NCBI RefSeq assembly: GCF_000426345.1
Contig: NZ_AUFE01000006.1
Coordinates: 62,001 to 126,000 of the forward strand
Length of the DNA: 64,000 bases
DNA from: Cupriavidus phytohabitans
GTDB lineage: Bacteria > Pseudomonadota > Gammaproteobacteria > Burkholderiales > Burkholderiaceae
Direction: 5' to 3'
This document shows, in pieces, positions 58,160 through 64,000 of this stretch. A model generated the notes under the pieces. It was not told where the DNA came from, did no database searches, and was given only the letters and a program-made list of their open reading frames with translations. The position numbers and the translations under genes are program-made. Positions within the stretch are counted from its first letter, which is position 1; each line of letters opens with the position of its first letter.

Positions 58160-59371
58160 TCAGCCCAGCGTCTCGGAACGCCGCGGCGCGTAGGTTTCCC
58201 AGCGATTGCAGCCCGGGCATTGCCAGTAAAACAGGCGGGCGCGGAAACCGCATTCACGGCAGGTGTAGCGCGCCAGGTTGCGCGTGCGCGCCTGCAGCAG
58301 GTCGCGGATCGCGCCGGTTTCCTGATCGCGGTCGCCGGCGCCGTCCTCGGCGGGGACATCGGCACCGGCCGGCACTTCGGCCGAGGTCACGGCGGCCTGC
58401 GCCTCGAAGTACTTTGTCAGCGCCAGCAGCGTGGGCTGGCGCCGCAATTGCTCGCGCATCAGGCGCGCCGCGGCTTCGGGGCCGTTCGTTTCAAGCTCGG
58501 ACTTGTATGCAGTGTCGAGCAGTTCCGGTGCGAGCTTGCCCTTGAGCAGGCCGTGCAGCCACTCCAGCGCCGTGCCTTCCTGCTGCAGGCTGGCATAGGC
58601 CTTGACCACGCGATCGGCGACCAGCGGCAGGTAGGAGGCGTCCTGTCGTTCGATGCCCAGCCAGTGGCCGAGCGCCGCGCGTGCATCGCCGGAGGCCGCC
58701 GCCACGTCACCCAGCAGGATAGGGGCACGCACATTGGCCGGATTTTCCGCGATGGCCTGGTTCAGCCATTTCACCGCATCCTCGGGACGCTTGCGCTGCA
58801 GCGCGTCCTGCGCCAGTTCGCAGCAGAACTGGGCGATCTGCAGGCTGTAGCTCTTCTGCTCCAGCGTCTGCAGCTCGCGCGCGGCGTCGATGGCCTTTTG
58901 CCACTCCTTCTCGACCTCGTACAGCTCAAGCAGCACGCGCTTGGCCGAGGCTGCATACGGGCCGGACATCAGCCGGCGCAGCGACTCCTCGGCGCGGTCC
59001 AGCAGGCCGGCGCGCAGGAAGTCCTGGCCAAGCTCGTAGAGCGCATGTTCGCGCTCCGGCTCGGGCAGGTCGGGACGGGTCGCCAGGTTCTGGTGCACGC
59101 GGATGGCGCGCTCGGTTTCGCCGCGGCGGCGGAACAGCGCGCCGAGGGCAAAGTGGAGTTCGGTGGTTTCGGGATCAAGGCGGGCCACCTCGATAAAGGC
59201 GTCGATGGCCTTGTCGGGTTGCTCGTTGAGCAGGAAATTGAGGCCCTTGAAATAAGAACGCGGCAGCGCGCCCTGCTCGCTGATGAGTTGCCGCACGTCG
59301 AAGCGCGCCGCCATCCAGCCAAGGCCAAAGACAAGTGGCAGCGCCAGCAACCACCAGGTTTCAAACATCAT
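58160..59371 (-). CDS. lapB: LPS assembly protein LapB (YciM)
   Basis: 403 residues: N-terminal membrane anchor (WWLLALPLVFGLGWMAA), TPR repeats from about 45 to 330, and a C-terminal rubredoxin-like knuckle with four cysteines (YTCRECGFRARLFYWQCPGCNRW). LapB controls LpxC proteolysis with FtsH and so sets the rate of LPS synthesis. An Ala/Asp-rich linker (SAEVPAGADVPAEDGAGDRD) precedes the metal knuckle. Three bases after lapA. Start ATG 59371 or 59368. Confidence 0.94.
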   Translation of the reverse strand: MMFETWWLLALPLVFGLGWMAARFDVRQLISEQGALPRSYFKGLNFLLNEQPDKAIDAFIEVARLDPETTELHFALGALFRRRGETERAIRVHQNLATRPDLPEPEREHALYELGQDFLRAGLLDRAEESLRRLMSGPYAASAKRVLLELYEVEKEWQKAIDAARELQTLEQKSYSLQIAQFCCELAQDALQRKRPEDAVKWLNQAIAENPANVRAPILLGDVAAASGDARAALGHWLGIERQDASYLPLVADRVVKAYASLQQEGTALEWLHGLLKGKLAPELLDTAYKSELETNGPEAAARLMREQLRRQPTLLALTKYFEAQAAVTSAEVPAGADVPAEDGAGDRDQETGAIRDLLQARTRNLARYTCRECGFRARLFYWQCPGCNRWETYAPRRSETLG

Positions 59372-59374
59372 GGA

Positions 59375-59722
59375 TCAGACTTTCGGGCCGACTACGTTGT
59401 AAGGGACCGGCTTGGCGTCGCGCGGCGTGGCCGTGCTTGCAGCCGCCGGTTGCGGCGATGCGGATGCGGCGGCCGCCTGCGCTTGCGTCAGCGCGCGGCG
59501 CAGCCTGGCGACCTCCATCCGCTGGCGCATCAGGCCAGGTGCCGCCGAGGCCAGCGCCGCGACCGCGCCAAGCACGAAGGCGGCGAACAGGATAAGGATT
59601 AGCGGGGCGTGCCAGACGGCGTTGAAAAACAGCTGCAGCGAAGCGTCAGCGGTATTGCGCAGCGCCAGCACGAACAGCAGCACGAATACGACGATACGGA
59701 CGATCCAGGCGAACAGTTTCAT
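59375..59722 (-). CDS. lapA: LPS assembly protein LapA domain (DUF1049)
   Basis: 115 residues with two membrane segments (about 5-22 and 42-65), the LapA fold, followed by a coiled-coil-like part (RQRMEVARLRRALTQAQAAAA) and a Pro/Ala-rich end. Acts with LapB. I chose ATG 59722 (MKLFAWIVR); the open frame continues 25 codons upstream without homology-like sequence. Confidence 0.9.
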   Translation of the reverse strand: MKLFAWIVRIVVFVLLFVLALRNTADASLQLFFNAVWHAPLILILFAAFVLGAVAALASAAPGLMRQRMEVARLRRALTQAQAAAASASPQPAAASTATPRDAKPVPYNVVGPKV

Positions 59723-59933
59723 GCAGGTAGGCAGCTTGGCAGCGTGACGTTTAGGCGGCGCCGGCGCATGTGCGCGGGCCGGCAATGACCCCGGCATTGT
59801 AACGGAATCACTTCGTCGATTCGGTAACGCGGCGGTTACGGGAGGCTAACGCGCGCAGCGCTGCGGGCGCTGACACGTATTGTGCGGCGATGCCTCGCCG
59901 GCCCCCAGCAACGCGGGCCAGCAAGCGCAGAAC

Positions 59934-59960
59934 AAAAAAAGCGCCCCGAAGGGCGCTTTT
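59934..59960 (-). terminator. Terminator after ihfB
   Basis: AGCGCCC, CGAA-type tetraloop, GGGCGCT with seven T on the minus strand, 37 bases past the ihfB stop. Suggests lapA-lapB have their own promoter within 59723-59933, a region without genes. Confidence 0.88.
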
Positions 59961-59996
59961 CTTGACTTACCAGTCAACTGGGCAGGCAGGCGATGG

Positions 59997-60407
59997 TCAG
60001 GAGCGGACCAGGTTCAGTCCACCCTCGTGCAGCGCCGCCGGAGCGGCGCCAGGGCCTGCCTTGCCCGGCACGGCCTGGGCCGTGCCGACGGAATGGCCGT
60101 TGCCATTGACGCCCGCAGGCGCCGGCTGGCTGCGGTCAACCCGTTCGCGCAACTCCTTGCCCGCCTTGAAGTGCGGTACCCGTTTCTCAGGTACCAGCAC
60201 CCGTTCGCCGGACTTGGGATTGCGCCCCACGCGAGGCGGACGCTTGTTCAGACCAAAACTGCCGAATCCGCGGATCTCGATGCGATGGCCATCGGCCAGC
60301 GCATCGGACATCGCGTCGAGTATCGTTTTGACCGAGATGTCCGCATCCCGCAGCAGCAGCTGGGGGAAGCGGGCAGCCAGTTTTTCGACGAGCTCCGACT
60401 TGGTCAT
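59997..60407 (-). CDS. ihfB: Integration host factor beta subunit with C-terminal extension
   Basis: Residues 1-95 are a complete IHF-beta ([59 protein letters not shown]). The protein runs to 136 residues; the last 40 are Gly/Ala/Pro-rich ([20 protein letters not shown]), absent from E. coli IhfB. Bends DNA as a heterodimer with IhfA, and assists sigma-54 promoters. ATG 60407 is used; ATG 60413 would add two residues. 30 bases after rpsA. Confidence 0.95.
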   Translation of the reverse strand: MTKSELVEKLAARFPQLLLRDADISVKTILDAMSDALADGHRIEIRGFGSFGLNKRPPRVGRNPKSGERVLVPEKRVPHFKAGKELRERVDRSQPAPAGVNGNGHSVGTAQAVPGKAGPGAAPAALHEGGLNLVRS

Positions 60408-60437
60408 GGGCATTCGCGCAAGCGCGGGGGCCTGCGA

Positions 60438-62132
60438 TTACTGGTTGTCCTGGCCGAGCTTGGCCTTCAGCAGGGCGCCGAGGTTGGTCGTGCCAGCCGT
60501 GCCGGTGTCAGCCTGGAACTTCTGCATCGCTTCCTGCTGCTCTGCGCTGTCCTTGGCCTTGATCGACAGGTTGATGTTGCGCGACTTGCGGTCGACGTTC
60601 ACCACCAGGGCGGTGATCTGCTCGCCTTCCTTCAGCACGTTGCGGGCATCTTCCACGCGGTCAGCGGAGATTTCCGATGCACGCAGGTAGCCTTCCACGT
60701 CGTCAGCCAGCTGGACCACGGCGCCCTTGGCGTCAACGGCCTTGATAGTGCCGGTAACGAGCGAGCCCTTGTCGTTGGCCGAGATGAAGTTGTTGAACGG
60801 ATCGCCCGACAGCTGCTTGATGCCCAGCGAGATGCGCTCCTTGTCGACGTCGATGCCCAGAACCACGGCTTCGACTTCGTCGCCCTTCTTGTACTTGCGC
60901 ACGGCCTCTTCGCCGGACTCTTGCCAGGACAGGTCGGACAGGTGCACCAGGCCGTCGATGCCACCAGGCAGGCCGATGAACACGCCGAAGTCGGTGATCG
61001 ACTTGATCTGGCCGCTCAGCTTGTCGCCCTTCTTCTGGTTACGCGAGAAATCGTCCCACGGGTTGGCCTTGCACTGCTTCATGCCCAGGCTGATACGACG
61101 CTTGTCTTCGTCGATATCCAGGACCATGACTTCCACTTCGTCGCCCAGCTGGACAACCTTGGACGGGGCAACGTTCTTGTTGGTCCAGTCCATTTCCGAC
61201 ACGTGCACCAGGCCTTCGATGCCGGCTTCGATCTCGACGAACGCGCCGTAGTCGGTCAGGTTGGTCACCTTGCCGAACAGGCGGGTGCCTTGCGGGTAGC
61301 GGCGCGAGATGCCGACCCACGGATCTTCGCCCAGCTGCTTCACGCCCAGCGAGACGCGGTTCTTTTCCTGGTCGAACTTGAGGATCTTGGCGGTGATTTC
61401 CTGGCCAACCGAGAGCACTTCGCTCGGGTGGCGGACACGGCGCCAGGCCAGGTCGGTGATGTGCAGCAGGCCGTCGATGCCGCCCAGGTCAACGAACGCA
61501 CCGTAGTCGGTGATGTTCTTGACGATACCGTTGACGATGGCGCCTTCCTTCAGGGTTTCCATCAGCTTCTGGCGCTCTTCGCCCAGCGTGGCTTCGACCA
61601 CGGCACGGCGCGACAGCACAACGTTGTTGCGCTTGCGGTCCAGCTTGATGACCTTGAATTCCAGGGTCTTGCCTTCGTACGGGGTGGTGTCCTTGATCGG
61701 ACGCACGTCAACCAGCGAGCCCGGCAGGAACGCGCGGATGCCGTTGACCATGACGGTCAGGCCGCCCTTGACCTTGCCGGTCACGGTACCCGAGATGATC
61801 TCGCCGTCTTCCAGCGCCTTCTCGAGGTTCAGCCACGATGCCAGGCGCTTGGCCTTGTCGCGGGACAGGATGGTGTCGCCATAGCCGTTCTCGAGTGCGT
61901 CGATGGCCACGGAGACGTAGTCGCCGGCCTGCACTTCGAGTTCGCCCTGGTCGTTCAGGAACTCCTCCACCGGCACAAATGCCTCGGACTTGAGGCCGGC
62001 GTTGACGACCACGAAGTTGTGGTCGATGCGCACGACTTCAGCGGAGATCACTTCGCCAGCCTTCATATTGGAGCGGGCGATCGATTCCTCGAACAGTGCG
62101 GCAAAGGATTCGTTAGTTTGCAGGTCGGACAT
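60438..62132 (-). CDS. rpsA: Small ribosomal subunit protein bS1
   Basis: 564 residues with six S1 domains; clear repeats of the type [29 protein letters not shown] and [30 protein letters not shown]. Binds mRNA leaders and docks them on the 30S subunit. Known to repress its own translation through its leader. The cmk-rpsA gap of 170 bases holds a hairpin across the cmk stop. Confidence 0.97.
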   Translation of the reverse strand: MSDLQTNESFAALFEESIARSNMKAGEVISAEVVRIDHNFVVVNAGLKSEAFVPVEEFLNDQGELEVQAGDYVSVAIDALENGYGDTILSRDKAKRLASWLNLEKALEDGEIISGTVTGKVKGGLTVMVNGIRAFLPGSLVDVRPIKDTTPYEGKTLEFKVIKLDRKRNNVVLSRRAVVEATLGEERQKLMETLKEGAIVNGIVKNITDYGAFVDLGGIDGLLHITDLAWRRVRHPSEVLSVGQEITAKILKFDQEKNRVSLGVKQLGEDPWVGISRRYPQGTRLFGKVTNLTDYGAFVEIEAGIEGLVHVSEMDWTNKNVAPSKVVQLGDEVEVMVLDIDEDKRRISLGMKQCKANPWDDFSRNQKKGDKLSGQIKSITDFGVFIGLPGGIDGLVHLSDLSWQESGEEAVRKYKKGDEVEAVVLGIDVDKERISLGIKQLSGDPFNNFISANDKGSLVTGTIKAVDAKGAVVQLADDVEGYLRASEISADRVEDARNVLKEGEQITALVVNVDRKSRNINLSIKAKDSAEQQEAMQKFQADTGTAGTTNLGALLKAKLGQDNQ

Positions 62133-62291
62133 AAACGTAAGGTGAAATCCGCAGTACGCTGGCCGGCGCGACTATCGCGCTCAGTCTGCCAGTGCAGCGG
62201 GGTCAGGTTTCACAAAAGCCAGCGCCGGGCCGATCAGGCATGTCCGGGCTGGCGCCAGCCGGTGCGGGCGAGGTCCGTTCACTTGTCATGC

Positions 62292-62315
62292 GTCCGATGC
62301 ATTCATGCATCGGAC
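62292..62315 (-). other. Perfect hairpin enclosing the cmk stop codon
   Basis: GTCCGATGCA and TGCATCGGAC pair over 10 bp with a 4-base loop; the cmk TGA (62305-62303) lies in that loop. No T-run follows on either strand, so it is unlikely to be an ordinary terminator. Confidence 0.7.
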
Positions 62316-62971
62316 CGCACAGCGGCAAACCACTCCAGCACCTGCGCCACTGCCTGATCCACCGTCATGTCGGAGGTATCGAGCAGCTTTGCATCCTCGG
62401 CGGGACGCAGCGGTGCGGCCGCGCGGTTGCGATCCCGCGCGTCGCGCGCCTCGAGGTCACGCAAAAGGTCTTCGATATTAGCAGAAATTCCCTTATCAAT
62501 CAATTGTTTATAGCGCCTGCGAGCACGCGCCTCGACACTTGCCGTCAGGAACACTTTCAGTTGGGCGTCCGGGAAGATCACGGTGCCCATGTCGCGGCCA
62601 TCGGCGACCAGCCCGGGCAGCTTGCGGAAATCGCGCTGCAACTGGGTCAGCGCGTCGCGCACCGGCTGGTGCACGGCAATGGCCGAGGCGCGGTTGCCGA
62701 TGGCCTCGGCCCGGATCGCCAGGCTGACTTCCTCGCCCTGCAGCCAGACCCGGTCAGGGCCGAACTTCACTTCGAGGCGGGAAGCGACCTTTGCAAGGGT
62801 GTCCACGTCGGCCAGGTCAACGCCGGCGCGATCGCTTGCCAACGCCACCAGCCGGTACAGGGCCCCGCTGTCGAGCAGATGGAAGCCCACCGCATCGGCG
62901 ACCTTGTGTGCAACCGTACCCTTGCCGGAAGCGGTCGGCCCGTCAATGGCGATGACGTTGACAATAGTCAT
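62303..62971 (-). CDS. cmk: Cytidylate kinase
   Basis: 222 residues. P-loop [17 protein letters not shown], then [16 protein letters not shown] and [32 protein letters not shown]. Phosphorylates CMP and dCMP. Upstream of rpsA, the common order. ATG 62971 ([11 protein letters not shown]). Separated from aroA by the oppositely oriented DUF2061 gene. Confidence 0.96.
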   Translation of the reverse strand: MTIVNVIAIDGPTASGKGTVAHKVADAVGFHLLDSGALYRLVALASDRAGVDLADVDTLAKVASRLEVKFGPDRVWLQGEEVSLAIRAEAIGNRASAIAVHQPVRDALTQLQRDFRKLPGLVADGRDMGTVIFPDAQLKVFLTASVEARARRRYKQLIDKGISANIEDLLRDLEARDARDRNRAAAPLRPAEDAKLLDTSDMTVDQAVAQVLEWFAAVRSDA

Positions 62972-63095
62972 TGGTTATGACACTCAAAGAAACGATTTAT
63001 TGTTAAGGCAACTGAGAATCATTATTATTTGATTCACGGTGCTTTGCCGCATTGCGGTGCGCACCCTCCAGTTTTCGATCGCGAGGCAATCTACC

Positions 63096-63332
63096 ATGGC
63101 AAAAACCCTGACGTTCGGCATCATGCACCTCGGCATCGCTTTCAGCGTGACGTATGCGCTGACCGGCAGCATTGCCATCAGCGGCGCCGTCACGTTCATC
63201 GAACCGGCCGTCAATACCGTGGCCCACTACTTCTTCGATCGCTACTGGGAACGGCGCGAGCGCCGCCATGCGGCCGCCGTCCCTGCAGCAACCAGCACCC
63301 CGGCAACGCCCGGAGATCTGGTCAGCGCGTAA
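63096..63332 (+). CDS. DUF2061 small membrane protein
   Basis: 78 residues: [25 protein letters not shown], then [29 protein letters not shown], which is the DUF2061 pattern of two membrane segments and an aromatic-rich end, followed by a polar Ala/Pro/Thr tail. Function unknown. It lies on the opposite strand between aroA and cmk, and its 3' end overlaps the aroA stop by 11 bases. Confidence 0.8.
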   Translation: MAKTLTFGIMHLGIAFSVTYALTGSIAISGAVTFIEPAVNTVAHYFFDRYWERRERRHAAAVPAATSTPATPGDLVSA

Positions 63333-64000
63333 CGCCGGCAAAGACGCTGAAGTAGTCCGGGAACGTCTTTGCCACGCAGCCTGGGTCGTTGATCCGCACT
63401 GGCAGCGGTCCGAATGCGGCCAGCGAGAAACACATCGCCATGCGATGGTCATCATAGGTGCCAATGCCGTCGGCCGGGGTCTGCCAGGCGGGCGGCGGCG
63501 TCACACGCAGATAGTCCGCCCCTTCTTCCACGACTGCGCCCAGCTTGCGCAGTTCCGTTGCCATCGCGGCGATCCGGTCGGTTTCCTTGACGCGCCAGCT
63601 GGCGATATTGGTCAGTGTCGTGGTGCCTTCGGCAAACAGCGCCGCCACCGCCAGCGTCATTGCCGCATCCGGGATGTGGTTGCAGTCCAGCTCGATGCCG
63701 TGCAGGCGGCCGTCTTCGCGTTCCGTACCGCGCACTTCGATCCAGTTGTCGCCGGCCATGATGTTAGCGCCCATGCGGTTGAGCGCATCGGCAAAGCGCA
63801 CGTCGCCCTGGATGCTGGACATGCCCACGCCCTCCACCCGCACCGGCCCGCCGCCGATTGCGCCGGCCGCCAGGAAATACGATGCCGAGGAGGCATCGCC
63901 CTCCACATAAATCTCGCCGGGCGACATGTAGGCCGCGCCCGCCGGTAGCACGAAGCGCTCCCAGCCCTGCCGCTCGACCTGGATGCCGAAGCGCGCCAGC
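63322..64000 (-). CDS. aroA: 3-phosphoshikimate 1-carboxyvinyltransferase, C-terminal part (5' end outside window)
   Basis: The frame is open to the window edge and encodes the last 225 residues of EPSP synthase. Visible segments are [29 protein letters not shown], the phosphate-binding [20 protein letters not shown], and [19 protein letters not shown] with the catalytic DDHRMAM. The enzyme makes EPSP in aromatic amino acid synthesis and is the target of glyphosate. aroA-cmk-rpsA-ihfB order is conserved, here interrupted by the DUF2061 gene. Confidence 0.95.
   Translation of the reverse strand, partial: LARFGIQVERQGWERFVLPAGAAYMSPGEIYVEGDASSASYFLAAGAIGGGPVRVEGVGMSSIQGDVRFADALNRMGANIMAGDNWIEVRGTEREDGRLHGIELDCNHIPDAAMTLAVAALFAEGTTTLTNIASWRVKETDRIAAMATELRKLGAVVEEGADYLRVTPPPAWQTPADGIGTYDDHRMAMCFSLAAFGPLPVRINDPGCVAKTFPDYFSVFAGVTR

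Overview
This is a high-GC window with dense, short-spaced operons. Gene content and order match a betaproteobacterial main chromosome of the Cupriavidus/Ralstonia type: rpsP-rimM-trmD-rplS, aroA-cmk-rpsA-ihfB-lapA-lapB-ugd-hldE-hldD, metNIQ, etfBA, nadD-rsfS-rlmH-maf-rng. I saw no tRNA, rRNA, CRISPR array, insertion sequence, phage gene or replication origin. Species is inferred from gene content, not searched.

1-10.7 kb is a catabolic island for nicotinate. A divergent regulatory region (3586-3921) separates nicE-nicD-nicX-nicF (minus strand) from nicC-nicA-nicB (plus strand). Together they encode the aerobic maleamate route: nicotinate to 6-hydroxynicotinate (NicAB), to 2,5-dihydroxypyridine (NicC), to N-formylmaleamate (NicX), to maleamate (NicD), to maleate (NicF), to fumarate (NicE). 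A TetR-like fragment flanks the set on the left. A NiaP-like transporter on the right has a striking upstream region: a 22-bp perfect palindrome, 11-bp tandem repeats, a near-consensus sigma-54 promoter and a 20-codon ORF behind a strong ribosome binding site. Both divergent nic promoters carry the same 12-bp operator-like sequence in the same relative position.

10.8-21.6 kb is housekeeping: upp, a HerA-like ATPase, yebC, purD, hemF, nadD, rsfS (with a long histone-like tail), rlmH, maf, rng and a putative lipoprotein. 21.6-29.5 kb is largely LPS core and lipid A transport: waaC, msbA, a GT25 enzyme, an O-antigen ligase, and GT2 and GT4 glycosyltransferases. dnaE, trhO, a CoA-type Nudix hydrolase and the rplS-trmD-rimM-rpsP operon follow.

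37.3-42.2 kb is a looser region: a sorbosone-dehydrogenase-like periplasmic protein, small secreted or membrane proteins, a TM2 protein, a PA0069-type radical SAM protein and an Lrp regulator divergent from dadA. 43.8-54.5 kb holds etfBA, metNIQ, an enoyl-CoA hydratase, a class II deacetylase-like enzyme, a MltB-type transglycosylase, cysM, an NCS2 nucleobase permease and a ComEA-like protein. 54.7-64 kb is an envelope and translation run on the minus strand: aroA (cut by the window end), cmk, rpsA, ihfB, lapA, lapB, ugd, hldE (kinase only), hldD. Heptose synthesis here, WaaC, MsbA, the ligase and LapA/LapB all serve LPS assembly.
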